From an uncultured Erysipelotrichaceae bacterium (lineage in GTDB: Bacteria > Bacillota_I > Bacilli_A > Erysipelotrichales > Erysipelotrichaceae): a DNA stretch of 62,202 bases. The notes beneath the pieces are model-generated. The model made no database searches and had not been told where the DNA came from. It saw only the letters and a list, made by a program, of their open reading frames with translations. Positions within the stretch are counted from its first letter, which is position 1. Each line of letters opens with the position of its first letter. Below are positions 22,155 through 30,570 of this stretch, one piece after another. The DNA lies in NCBI GenBank assembly GCA_944326825.1, contig CALVFL010000029.1:1-62202 (forward strand), written 5' to 3'. The translations under genes were made by a program, and so were the position numbers.

Positions 22155-24194
22155 TTAACTCTTTGGCTTTTCTTTCTCAAATTCGATGATCGCTTTAAAG
22201 AGATCGCCGTCAATGACGATATCAAAGCTGCCGCCTTCTGCTTCGATAAAAGTCTTGACGATTGCTAAGCCTAAACCGCTGCTTAAAGAGTCATAACTGT
22301 TATCACCCTTATAGAAACGTTTTTGGATCTCTTCAGAAGTAAAGTTCATCGGAGCTTCCGAGATGTTTTTGATCTCGATCCTCACATTATCTAAAACGCT
22401 CACATCGACATAGACCCTGGAATTTGAAAGGGCATAGCGGGAAATGTTAGAGAAGAGATTTTCAAAGATCCGATAGGTCTTGTCGCTGTCAAGCTTTAAG
22501 ATCAGCTCTTCTGACGGATATTTTTTGATCACTTCCAAGCCTCTTTCTTTAAACTCTTCTTCACTTTCCACAAGGCACTGATCGATAAGGCTCTTGAGAT
22601 CAAGGTCTTTTAGATCAAGTTCGATATTGCCGCTGTTGGCTTTAGAGATCGCAAAGAGGTCATTGATAAGATTGCTTAAGCGATCGGTATAAGTGCGGAT
22701 ATTCTTGATATATTCACTTCTATCTTCTTCACTCAGATCTTCTCTTTCTAACAGGATGCTGTAATTTTTGATACAGGTTATCGGGGTCTTCAAGTCGTGC
22801 GATACATTAGTGATCAGCTCTGTTTTCATATTCTGTGACTTCATCTCTTCTTCGATAGCTTTTTTAAGTCCGCTTTTAATGTGGCTTAAATTATCGCCTA
22901 ATTCTGCAAAAGCCCCTAAATCATCTTCAAATTCGACATTCACATTGCCTTCAGCGATCATTTTAGTCTTGTCCAAAAGTTTATGATAATCTTTATTTAC
23001 TTTATCGACATGATGGAAATAGATAAAAAAGACTGCGGCAAGATAGATCATAAGCATCACCATCGCCAAGAAATAGTGATAGTTTCTAAACAGAAAGAAT
23101 AAAAAGACGATAAGGAAGAAATGAATGAGCACATATTTTAAGATCGCATGGGAAACATCAAAACGGATGCTGAAGATCCTGTTAAGGGCTCTTTTGACTA
23201 ATTTAAACAAACTGCCGACGATCGTCTGTTCTTTCAGATAATATAGCGGCGCTTTGATAAAACGTTTGATTTCAAAAGCCGCTAAACTGACACCCAAAAG
23301 ATACATGATCCAAAGAATGATATTGCCAAGCGGCAATAGTTCTAAAAAGGCCGGAAGCTCATTAAGTTCAGCTGTTTTTATAAACCGTCCGTTAATGGTA
23401 TTGGCGCCAAAAAAGAAGATGACAAAGATCACTAATGAAAGATATGCGATCAATAAAGCGATATTTATTTCTGCCTTCCAGTTTTTGAAGGTCTTGAAAG
23501 GATTGGCAGCTTCTTCATAGCGGTATGGATAGATAAAAATATAGGCCATGATGATGGCGGCGCTCAAAATGATCGTAAAGACAAAAAACGGAATGATCTT
23601 ACTGTTATCATTATAGTTGTATAGATCGCTTGAAACCGGCAATTCCTTGGCGACACCGATCTCGATCTCAAAGTTTAAAGGACATTTAAAGACATCGCCC
23701 TCATCATCATAAACAGGATCACTGTCAAAAATAAAGAAATCAGCAGCCTCATAATCGCCTTCGGTCTTAATATTGCCGTCTTCATCAAAAATGATCTTGG
23801 CATGATAACCCAGCTCCCCTTCAAACAGTTCGCTGTTTCGCTCTTCTTTCAAACCGGTATCATGATCAATAGCCCTGATAGCCACCCCGGCATCATTAAA
23901 GAGTTCATCCTGATAATACTCAAAGCCGTATTCATATAAGACCCGCTGGATCACTTCACCATTATAAGAATCCCCTTTAGCGGAATTCTCGATCGGTACA
24001 TAACCGGTGTCCAGATCCATAGCTTCGGCAATGACTGCTTTATTGACATAACTGCCGTATCTTTCAGTAAACTCATCTTTTTCAACGATGTCATTATTTT
24101 CAAGATTAGGATAATACATCACGATAAATATCGCCATGATCGAAATGATCGCTAATAAGCCAGCGATAAAAATATACTTACCTTTTTTCATCAT
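22155..24194 (-). CDS. Sensor histidine kinase, VanS-like (679 aa)
   Basis: There are several membrane helices: one near residues 8-28, then a sensor domain and more helices at about 210-390. The transmitter follows: NVSHDLKTPITCIKNY (phospho-His) near 465, a weak N box (IFENLFSNISRYA), and LSSGLGLAIVKTF. The start at 24194 has GGAGG 6 nt before it and overlaps the regulator gene by 17 nt. Its 3' end (22178-22220) is duplicated at 21360-21402, on the far side of a toxin-antitoxin module, so the present C-terminus may differ from the ancestral one. Confidence 0.85.
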   Translation of the reverse strand: MMKKGKYIFIAGLLAIISIMAIFIVMYYPNLENNDIVEKDEFTERYGSYVNKAVIAEAMDLDTGYVPIENSAKGDSYNGEVIQRVLYEYGFEYYQDELFNDAGVAIRAIDHDTGLKEERNSELFEGELGYHAKIIFDEDGNIKTEGDYEAADFFIFDSDPVYDDEGDVFKCPLNFEIEIGVAKELPVSSDLYNYNDNSKIIPFFVFTIILSAAIIMAYIFIYPYRYEEAANPFKTFKNWKAEINIALLIAYLSLVIFVIFFFGANTINGRFIKTAELNELPAFLELLPLGNIILWIMYLLGVSLAAFEIKRFIKAPLYYLKEQTIVGSLFKLVKRALNRIFSIRFDVSHAILKYVLIHFFLIVFLFFLFRNYHYFLAMVMLMIYLAAVFFIYFHHVDKVNKDYHKLLDKTKMIAEGNVNVEFEDDLGAFAELGDNLSHIKSGLKKAIEEEMKSQNMKTELITNVSHDLKTPITCIKNYSILLEREDLSEEDRSEYIKNIRTYTDRLSNLINDLFAISKANSGNIELDLKDLDLKSLIDQCLVESEEEFKERGLEVIKKYPSEELILKLDSDKTYRIFENLFSNISRYALSNSRVYVDVSVLDNVRIEIKNISEAPMNFTSEEIQKRFYKGDNSYDSLSSGLGLAIVKTFIEAEGGSFDIVIDGDLFKAIIEFEKEKPKS
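22178..22220 (-). repeat. Inner 43-bp direct repeat (within kinase gene 3' end)
   Basis: Partner of 21360-21402 with one mismatch. It encodes VIDGDLFKAIIEF of the intact kinase and lies 23 bp before its stop. Confidence 0.9.
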
Positions 24195-24900
24195 TTCCGC
24201 CCTCCACTTTATAGCCGATGCCCCAAACAACTTTTAAATAGCGGGGGTTATGAGGATCGACTTCGATCTTTTTTCTTAATCTTCTGATATGGACAATGAC
24301 TGTTTCCGTATTGATCGCTAACTCCTGCCAGACTTTTTCATAGATCTCTTCGCTTGAAAAAATGCGGGAAGGATAAGACATCAACAGTTCCATGATCTGA
24401 TATTCTTTCAGGGTTAGTTTAACGCTTTTCCCGTTTACCGCAAGTTCTTTGCGGAAGCGGTCAAGACAAAGATCGCCCACTTTTAAGACATCTTCATTAT
24501 CATGCTCTTCTTTAGCTGAATTTCTTAAAGCCTTGATCTGATCAAACCTTCTTAGATTAGACTTGATTCTGGCTAAGAGTTCCATCGGTTCAAAAGGCTT
24601 GGTTATATAATCATCTGCCCCTAAGTTAAGACCTTTGATCTTATCGATATCTTCACTTTTAGCGCTTAAAAAGATGATCGGCACATCACTGACCTCCCTG
24701 ATCTTCATCGTCATCTCTAAACCGTCCATTACCGGCATCATGATATCGGCCACGATGAGATCAAGTTCATTATTTAAAGCCATCGCCAGCCCTTCTTTGC
24801 CGTTGGCAGCTTCCATAACTTCATAACCGTCATTTTTAATAAAGATCTTCAAAGTATCTCTGATACCTTTTTCATCTTCTACGATCAATATCTTATGCAT
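24178..24900 (-). CDS. OmpR-family response regulator, VanR-like (240 aa)
   Basis: Receiver residues: ILIVEDEKGIRDTL, phospho-Asp in LIVADIMMPVMDG near 53, FLSAKS and YITKPF. The winged-helix domain ends with VHIRRLRKKIE and VVWGIGYKVEG. It pairs with the VanS-like kinase gene, which overlaps it by 17 nt. An 11-bp inverted repeat (24936-25001) flanks the promoter region shared with the divergent small membrane protein gene. No resistance genes are nearby, so the output is unknown. Confidence 0.9.
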   Translation of the reverse strand: MHKILIVEDEKGIRDTLKIFIKNDGYEVMEAANGKEGLAMALNNELDLIVADIMMPVMDGLEMTMKIREVSDVPIIFLSAKSEDIDKIKGLNLGADDYITKPFEPMELLARIKSNLRRFDQIKALRNSAKEEHDNEDVLKVGDLCLDRFRKELAVNGKSVKLTLKEYQIMELLMSYPSRIFSSEEIYEKVWQELAINTETVIVHIRRLRKKIEVDPHNPRYLKVVWGIGYKVEGGNDEKR

Positions 24901-24935
24901 CTCATATACCTCTTACTTCTCTATTTTACCTGTTA

Positions 24936-25001
24936 TTTATGACATTATACATTTAATAATTATTACAAATTTCTAAACTTCTGCATTTAAAATGTCATAA
25001 A
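24936..25001. promoter_or_regulatory. Divergent promoter region with paired 11-bp inverted repeats
   Basis: TTTATGACATT (24936-24946) and its exact complement AATGTCATAAA (24991-25001) are 55 bp apart, about five helical turns. A minus-strand TATAAT (24944-24949) overlaps the first arm. The spacing suits two regulator dimers on one DNA face controlling the VanRS-like operon and possibly the gene at 25055. Confidence 0.5.
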
Positions 25002-25054
25002 CCGTTAAGGCAGACATATAACTATTTTTAATAAATGTTCGCTATATTATGGAT

Positions 25055-25342
25055 ATGTTAATGATGAAGATAGTAAACTATGTCTTGGTAAGCGGTTATT
25101 TCTTTATTGTCCTAGAGCCGCTATACAACTATAAGATCGTTCATAAAGACATCTTTAAGATCAGTCTTTTCTTAGGTCTTTTCGTTTTCAGTGAAGACAT
25201 CCTCATCCTTAAGACTTTATCAGTCTTTATCATCTGTTTTCTTGTCTTATTTGTGATCATCAAGATAAGAAGACGCTATGATCTTTATGTGCCGTTCATA
25301 CTTTTGAGTCTAAGCATCTCTTTAGTCTTAGCGAGATTTTAA
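25055..25342 (+). CDS. Small hydrophobic membrane protein (95 aa)
   Basis: Three predicted membrane helices (about residues 3-22, 35-72 in two passes, 78-95) are broken by the basic cluster IKIRRRYD. I do not recognise a family. A TATATT -10 box ends 6 nt before the ATG at 25055 and there is no Shine-Dalgarno, so translation may be leaderless; ATGs at 25049 and 25061 are alternatives. The gene is divergent from the VanRS-like operon across a shared control region and might encode a target or sensor accessory. Confidence 0.5.
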   Translation: MLMMKIVNYVLVSGYFFIVLEPLYNYKIVHKDIFKISLFLGLFVFSEDILILKTLSVFIICFLVLFVIIKIRRRYDLYVPFILLSLSISLVLARF

Positions 25343-25374
25343 ACAAGTTTTTTAAAGATCGTCACACTATCCAA

Positions 25375-25407
25375 AAACAGCCGCTCTTAATAGAAAACGG
25401 CTGTTTT
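25375..25407 (-). terminator. Bidirectional terminator between membrane protein and patatin genes
   Basis: AAACAGCCG / CGGCTGTTT, a 9-bp stem with A/T tracts on both sides. Confidence 0.75.
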
Positions 25408-25416
25408 AAATATCGC

Positions 25417-26262
25417 TTAAAGATCTTTCCTGAACAATCCTCTTATCTCTTCAAGATGTTTGATCGCTTCTTCAAAACCGTCATGATAAGCTTCGAGCAG
25501 TTTGTCATCATCGGGTTCAATGTCATTATAGGCTTTGTTTGGGAAAAGAGCTATTGCTTCATTAGCGGCGATCTTTTCATATAATAAGTCAAGCTCTTTG
25601 TTATACATGAGATGGCGGTTTTCCATCGCTTTAGATAAAACAGGATATTTTCTTTTGATGAGTCTGGCCATCGTTTTACTTTTGGTGTCTGGCTTTCTGA
25701 TAAAGCCTTTAGGTCTTGTCAGAATGACAAGATTTTTAGTATTGCCGTCAGCGATCGCTTTGGCTAGCGGTATTGAATCGGCAATACCGCCGTCAAAATA
25801 GACCGTTTTATTCAAATGAACGCCAGGAAATATGCCCGGAAGCGAACAGGTCGCAATAAATTCTTCATTATGATAGTCAAAGTTCCTGGCTTCAAGATAC
25901 TCAGCTTTGCCGCTATAGGCATCAGTCACCACGACTTTTAAAGTACCCGGATATTTCTTAAAGGCATCATAGTCAAACGGATAAAGTTTATTGGGGATCT
26001 CTTCATAGATATATCTGATGCCAAACAGACTGCCGTCTTTAAGATAGTTTTTGATACTTTGATATTCTTTGGTATTGCGATACTTCAAAAAGATGTCGAT
26101 ACCCCGATAATATTGTCTAGACATGTACGAAGTAGCAGCGCAAGCTCCTGCCGATACACCGATGATATAAGGAAAATAGATCTCGTTTTTTAATAAAGCA
26201 TCTAAAGCGCCAAGTGTAAAAGCAGTCCTGAAACTGCCGCCTTCAAGTACCAATCCTGCCAT
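25417..26262 (-). CDS. Patatin-like phospholipase (281 aa)
   Basis: A complete patatin active site: oxyanion loop LEGGSFRTAF (residues 5-14), nucleophile GVSAG (Ser near 37) and catalytic Asp in FDGGIADSIP near 153. There is no signal peptide, so it acts inside the cell or is exported by an unknown route. Bacterial patatins hydrolyse phospholipid or lysophospholipid acyl chains; this short single-domain form is common in gut Bacillota. GAAGGGA precedes the ATG. Monocistronic. Confidence 0.85.
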   Translation of the reverse strand: MAGLVLEGGSFRTAFTLGALDALLKNEIYFPYIIGVSAGACAATSYMSRQYYRGIDIFLKYRNTKEYQSIKNYLKDGSLFGIRYIYEEIPNKLYPFDYDAFKKYPGTLKVVVTDAYSGKAEYLEARNFDYHNEEFIATCSLPGIFPGVHLNKTVYFDGGIADSIPLAKAIADGNTKNLVILTRPKGFIRKPDTKSKTMARLIKRKYPVLSKAMENRHLMYNKELDLLYEKIAANEAIALFPNKAYNDIEPDDDKLLEAYHDGFEEAIKHLEEIRGLFRKDL

Positions 26263-26329
26263 AAGTATCCCTTCTTTCTAATAAGTAATATAACACATCT
26301 CTTCTTAATTCTAAGTAAAAGCGATATAA

Positions 26330-26349
26330 AATACGGCTGCTGCCGTATT
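26330..26349 (-). terminator. Terminator of the XpaC-like/AAA operon
   Basis: AATACGGC-TGCT-GCCGTATT, an 8-bp perfect stem followed by TTTTAT on the minus strand, overlapping the last stop codon of the operon. Confidence 0.8.
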
Positions 26350-26533
26350 ATTTCTTATACATCTTCTGGATCCTTTTTAATTCTAAATAAAGATAGACCG
26401 GTGTAGATACGATCACATAAAGAAGGATGCTATACATCACCATCGTGCCTAAACTTTCATTAAAGATAAAAGCGATCCCTAACAGGATGATGTTTATTCC
26501 TAAAAGAATGATAAATGCACCGATGTTTTTCAT
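26348..26533 (-). CDS. Small two-helix membrane protein (61 aa)
   Basis: Two membrane helices (about residues 4-25 and 31-50) end in a basic tail ELKRIQKMYKK. It overlaps the AAA+ gene by 4 nt (ATGA) and is the last gene before the operon terminator, so it is very likely translated with it. It may anchor the ATPase at the membrane. No family recognised. Confidence 0.7.
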   Translation of the reverse strand: MKNIGAFIILLGINIILLGIAFIFNESLGTMVMYSILLYVIVSTPVYLYLELKRIQKMYKK

Positions 26534-28542
26534 AGTTCCTCCCTTAGATCAAAATCTTCCAGTTTCAAAAGATCGATAGCTGCTCCCTCATCATCCAAGA
26601 TCCGCTTGGCCTGATTTAAGATCGCTTCTTCGACTAGATTTCTGGCTAATCGGCCATTGCCGCTTGTCGAATCAGAAGCCGATTGAACTTTATTAAAATA
26701 TTTAGTCAGATCATTCAAAGCACTCTTTTCGATCTTGTAGTCCTTGCCTTTAGCGATCGATACTGCGATCTGCGTCAGCTCTTCGCCGGTATAATCCGGG
26801 AAATTGATTATGTTGGCAAAGCGGGATTTCAAACCGCTGTTGGCATCCAAAAAGATCTGCATCTCTTTAGAATAGCCGGCTAAGATCACGATCAGATCAT
26901 CCCGGTGATCTTCCATGGCTTTGACTAAAGTATCGATGGCTTCAAGACCGAAAGAATCATCTTTGCCCCGATATAAAGAGTAGGCTTCATCGATAAAAAG
27001 AACACCGCCCAAAGCACTCTTAACTACTTCCATAACTAACGGAGCCGTTTGTCCAACATACTTGGCGACAAGATCCGCTCTTGTCACTTCTACAAGCTGG
27101 CCTTGTTTTAAGATGCCACAGGCCTTCATTAACCTTGACACCAAACGGGCGATCGTCGTCTTGCCGGTACCGGGATTGCCGGTAAAGATCATGTGTTTAG
27201 AGATCTCGGTCGTCTTTAGACCTTTCTTTTTACGCAGTTTAGATACTTTTAAATGATCTTCCAAGCTGAGCAGATATTCTTTGACCGGTTTTAAACCGAC
27301 GATCTCATCAAGTTCCTTCTGGATCTCTTCTCTTTCTTTGTTGATGTCATCAGCCATGTTCAGATCGATCTCATTTTTATCGATCACTACTTTAATATCA
27401 TCTTCATACTTGATGACTAAAGAATTGAAATCGCCTCTTTTTAAAGAGATGTCCACTAATTCATCATAGATCTTTTTAATGATCGGTGTGATCGAATCAA
27501 CTCCGTCATTAGGACTGTAATTCTTTAAAAGATATTCTTTGATTGAATCATCGATCAGTATATCGACTTCCAGTTTATTCTTGCAGCGTACGCTCAATTC
27601 CATCAGGATCTTATCAACGATCTTGTCCAAAGAATCTTTATCTAAATAGACTGTTTTGACTTTATCCTGGATCTTATCGACAAAAGACTTGCCATAGACA
27701 TCAAGAAATTTATTGACTGAGCTTTCCGAAATAAAGACTAAGGTTTTGGCGTTGCCGTTTAATGTATCGATGACTTCTTTCGTCAGACCGCTGCCGGATG
27801 GTATCAGATGATTGTCTTTAAAGACATAGCGCTGATTCAGTTTTAAAGAACCGTTTACCACAAGTTCACTGATCATGCGGCTATATAAAGCGTGGCCTTC
27901 TTCACTGTTTTCGACGATGATGATCGAAGCCTTGGAAGTGAGTGCAACATAGAGATCTTGCAAAAACAAAGCTTCGCTGCTTGGCGAGGGATATTCGCTC
28001 ATGTCTAAAACTGCGACTTCTTTGGAAGTAGCCAGCCCGTATTTATGCAAAAGATCAGCCATGCTTCTGACTAGAAGATGGCGGCCGCTGCCGTTAGATC
28101 CGCTTAGAATGATGCTGTTTTTGATCTTGTTCACATCAAAGCCGGTCACATAGGGCCTTCTAAAAGCGATCGTCAATTCTTTGGCTGCTTCTTTTTGCCC
28201 CAATACCAGATCATTCAACTCGGCATTGATCTTTTCAAAGACTTCTCTTGAAGCCTTGCCGATCAATACTTCCGGTACTTCTAATTTAGTATTCAGATCT
28301 TCTTCCAGTTCACTTTGCAGTTTCTTAAAATTAAAGTCTTTTCCTACTTCCTCATTGATCTTTTTGATGACTTTTTTATCGCTGACTTCTTCAAGCGATC
28401 TTAAGTTATCGGCGTTTTGTCTGATGATGCGTTTTAGTTCATCATTGCTGTTAGTCAAGACATCTTTGGTCGCATCAAAACTGAGATCTCTTTTCTTGCC
28501 GAATAATTCAGCCATCAATCTTTCTTTTTCTTTATTAACCAT
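26530..28542 (-). CDS. Dual AAA+ ATPase with CbbX/SpoVK-like second domain (670 aa)
   Basis: After a coiled region come two ATPase modules. The first has SGSNGSGRHLLV in the Walker A position near 150 and looks degenerate (His where Lys is expected). The second, near residue 415, is intact: FTGNPGTGKTTIARLV, VLFIDEAYSLY and SGNGRLARNLV, close to CbbX/SpoVK. Such ATPases remodel or unfold partner proteins. The gene sits in a four-gene operon with an XpaC-like membrane protein, a helical protein and a two-helix membrane protein. The client is unknown. Confidence 0.8.
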   Translation of the reverse strand: MVNKEKERLMAELFGKKRDLSFDATKDVLTNSNDELKRIIRQNADNLRSLEEVSDKKVIKKINEEVGKDFNFKKLQSELEEDLNTKLEVPEVLIGKASREVFEKINAELNDLVLGQKEAAKELTIAFRRPYVTGFDVNKIKNSIILSGSNGSGRHLLVRSMADLLHKYGLATSKEVAVLDMSEYPSPSSEALFLQDLYVALTSKASIIIVENSEEGHALYSRMISELVVNGSLKLNQRYVFKDNHLIPSGSGLTKEVIDTLNGNAKTLVFISESSVNKFLDVYGKSFVDKIQDKVKTVYLDKDSLDKIVDKILMELSVRCKNKLEVDILIDDSIKEYLLKNYSPNDGVDSITPIIKKIYDELVDISLKRGDFNSLVIKYEDDIKVVIDKNEIDLNMADDINKEREEIQKELDEIVGLKPVKEYLLSLEDHLKVSKLRKKKGLKTTEISKHMIFTGNPGTGKTTIARLVSRLMKACGILKQGQLVEVTRADLVAKYVGQTAPLVMEVVKSALGGVLFIDEAYSLYRGKDDSFGLEAIDTLVKAMEDHRDDLIVILAGYSKEMQIFLDANSGLKSRFANIINFPDYTGEELTQIAVSIAKGKDYKIEKSALNDLTKYFNKVQSASDSTSGNGRLARNLVEEAILNQAKRILDDEGAAIDLLKLEDFDLREEL

Positions 28543-29075
28543 TAACTTAACTCTCTTTTTAATATTTCATTTATTTTGTTAGCCATGATCTCTTTAGACT
28601 TCTTTAAAGCTTTATTGAGATAGTTTAAACCGTCAAAATAACCCTTGGATTCTAAAGAAGTCTTGGAATGTTTCAAACTGTCATTTATCTCATCGCTGAT
28701 GGCCGCTTTGATCAAAGTCAGATTGGTCGGATTGCGGTCAGCTTCATTCAGATACTTGTTTAAAGCCTTGCGGTGGCCCTTGACATAGCTTTCGGAATTG
28801 GAAGTGCCGTAATTGACATTCTGGACGATATATAAAAAGTATTCGTAGCGGCTGCCAAGCTCGACATCGATATTATCGGGGACGACCGGTCTTTTGATCA
28901 TCATCGACTTTTTCATGTTGGCATTGATGCCGGCCAGATCAACTCTTGCTTTTTCGCTCTCGTTTTGATTTAGCCGCTTTTTAAAAGAATCCACCGTTTC
29001 ATCGTTGGCTTTCTGCAGATTTTCAAACATCTTGTCGATCTCATCAAAACGTTTATTCTTTTGACTTTCCATCAT
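28542..29075 (-). CDS. Helical protein of unknown function in the XpaC-like/AAA operon
   Basis: About 177 aa, mostly charged helix: residues 1-60 are coiled-coil-like (FDEIDKMFENLQKANDE, FKKRLNQNESEKARV), with a middle segment YEYFLYIVQNVNYGTS and a basic C-terminus. No family recognised; the position after an XpaC-like gene is often taken by TelA-type genes, but similarity is not evident. The start is uncertain: ATG at 29075 or 29072 follows GTGAGG closely, and an ATG at 29090 lacks a ribosome binding site. It overlaps both neighbours. Confidence 0.65.
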   Translation of the reverse strand: MMESQKNKRFDEIDKMFENLQKANDETVDSFKKRLNQNESEKARVDLAGINANMKKSMMIKRPVVPDNIDVELGSRYEYFLYIVQNVNYGTSNSESYVKGHRKALNKYLNEADRNPTNLTLIKAAISDEINDSLKHSKTSLESKGYFDGLNYLNKALKKSKEIMANKINEILKRELS

Positions 29076-30015
29076 CCTCACCGCTTTCATATATCGAACC
29101 CTCTTTGACTAGACCGTCCTTTTTTAAAAGTGACTGCAAAGTCGTAATATCGGCCGAAAGATTCATATAGTCATCTTCATGCAGATTATCATTGATCGTC
29201 TTGAGCGCTTCATTGATCAATAAGATCGTCTTGATAAGCTGAGCTTCACATTTCTTGAACTCTTCGCCTTTGGCTCCCGATTCAAGCAAAGACTTGTAGT
29301 TTTCTAAGATCTTTGTCAGGATCGGTAAATAATAATCATATAGTTTATCGATGATACTGTCGTCTTCATCTTTGGCACTCACTTCGATCTGTCTTAATAA
29401 AGCACAGGTCTGCTCTAAACCGCTTGCGATCTCTTCCTGGGGGATGCCCTGATTGAGATCGGTGATGATCTTGATATATCTTTGGGCTTCACTTATCTTA
29501 GGATCAATCTTGGTCTTTTTAACTTCCGGTCTTTTTACTTCTGCTTTCAATACCTCGTCGCTTTGTTCGCTGAACAGCAGCAAGAGTTTTGTGATCTTGG
29601 CATGAGTAGCCGGGAACATCTCGCCAAATTCACTAAGCGACATGATCACTTCCCCGTTTTTATCGATATAAAGCTCTTCAAAAGAGGTATAATTTCCGCC
29701 TTTGGGCACTAATCTGATATCTTCAAAGATCGGCAGATCATAATTATGTTTGAAATATTCTCTTAATTTATTATCGATCTTGCTTAGATCCTTATTGGAA
29801 AGATCATAACGGTTTACCGTATAGCGGTTTGTCTTGACTGGTCTTTTTCTTCTTGGTTTTGGCTTGTTGTAAATATTTTTGATCACACCTGAAAAGATCA
29901 TAATGATAAAAATAAAAGGTAAAATATTAAAGACAAGTCCGATCGTTGGACCGATAAAGCCGGTAAAAAGTATTAAAAAGATAAATAATCCGATAAAACC
30001 ACTGTTATTTCTCAT
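29053..30015 (-). CDS. XpaC-like membrane protein (PF10112 type, 320 aa)
   Basis: Two hydrophobic helices (about residues 6-25 and 28-45) are followed by a basic linker KPKPRRKRPVK and a long cytoplasmic helical domain. The C-terminal half, with YIKIITDLNQGIPQEEIASG and YDYYLPILTKILENYKSLL, fits the XpaC / 5-bromo-4-chloroindolyl phosphate hydrolysis family, which despite its name has no proven enzyme activity. First gene of the operon with the AAA+ ATPase. A TATAAT lies 7 nt before the ATG with no ribosome binding site. Confidence 0.65.
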   Translation of the reverse strand: MRNNSGFIGLFIFLILFTGFIGPTIGLVFNILPFIFIIMIFSGVIKNIYNKPKPRRKRPVKTNRYTVNRYDLSNKDLSKIDNKLREYFKHNYDLPIFEDIRLVPKGGNYTSFEELYIDKNGEVIMSLSEFGEMFPATHAKITKLLLLFSEQSDEVLKAEVKRPEVKKTKIDPKISEAQRYIKIITDLNQGIPQEEIASGLEQTCALLRQIEVSAKDEDDSIIDKLYDYYLPILTKILENYKSLLESGAKGEEFKKCEAQLIKTILLINEALKTINDNLHEDDYMNLSADITTLQSLLKKDGLVKEGSIYESGEDDGKSKE

Positions 30016-30022
30016 GTAAAAT

Positions 30023-30028
30023 ATTATA
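30023..30028 (-). promoter_or_regulatory. -10 box of the XpaC-like operon, leaderless type
   Basis: TATAAT on the minus strand, 7 nt before the ATG at 30015. No Shine-Dalgarno. Confidence 0.55.
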
Positions 30029-30043
30029 CAACATTATTATCTT

Positions 30044-30505
30044 TTATGTTATCTTCTTTTCCTTAATATAACTGCGATTCTTATAGCCTGCCTCTTCATA
30101 AAATCTTAAGGCATTTTCATTGCCTTCCCAGACCATCAACTCAATAGTCGTGATCTTTAATTCATGAGCGATCTTCTCAATTTCAGACAGCAGTTTTTGG
30201 CCGATGCCCTTTTTGCGATATGGCTTTTTGACATAAAGATCGTTGATATAGATGATCTTGCCCTCAACAAAAACCCCGCCTCTTGCAATGATCTCGGCAT
30301 AGATATAAGCGACGACCTCTCCTTTATCTTCATAGACTAAAAATAAACACTCTTCCCTGTTTAAAAGCTTCATGAAAGTATCTTCATGATAGGCTTCATA
30401 TTCAGCATTGAAAGTATCAGGACGCATGACGACATGCTGTCTTTGCAAATCATTTTCCATTTCTAAAATGGCTTTAAAATCATCTTCTCTAACTCTTCTT
30501 ATCAT
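30044..30505 (-). CDS. GNAT-family N-acetyltransferase (153 aa)
   Basis: A single GNAT domain: motif A is VKKPYRKKGIGQKLLSEIEKIA (R/Q-x-x-G-x-G/A acetyl-CoA loop near residue 97-102), preceded by INDLYV and followed by IELMVWEGNENALRFYEEAGY. This C-terminal NxxAxxFYEKxGF pattern is typical of RimI-like acetyltransferases. The substrate is unknown. An extended -10 (TGATATAAT) ends 6 nt before the ATG without a ribosome binding site. Confidence 0.85.
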   Translation of the reverse strand: MIRRVREDDFKAILEMENDLQRQHVVMRPDTFNAEYEAYHEDTFMKLLNREECLFLVYEDKGEVVAYIYAEIIARGGVFVEGKIIYINDLYVKKPYRKKGIGQKLLSEIEKIAHELKITTIELMVWEGNENALRFYEEAGYKNRSYIKEKKIT

Positions 30506-30511
30506 AGCCAG

Positions 30512-30517
30512 ATTATA
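30512..30517 (-). promoter_or_regulatory. Extended -10 of the GNAT gene, leaderless type
   Basis: TGATATAAT on the minus strand; TATAAT at 30512-30517, 6 nt before the ATG at 30505. Confidence 0.6.
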
Positions 30518-30543
30518 TCACATCATATCTCCATAATTATGTG

Positions 30544-30549
30544 TATAAT
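30544..30549 (+). promoter_or_regulatory. -10 box of the helical protein gene at 30571
   Basis: TATAAT, 21 bp upstream of the ATG, with AAGGAG between; the conventional arrangement, in contrast to the divergent GNAT promoter next to it. Confidence 0.55.
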
Positions 30550-30570
30550 GAGAGTTAAGGAGTTGATAAA

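Noticed and set aside
15240-22220. A defence island built from the three toxin-antitoxin modules
   Set aside because: The modules are interspersed with ordinary two-component and wall genes, differ in type, and one is damaged; there is no common operon or border. Only the RelB-ParE pair shows signs of insertion.
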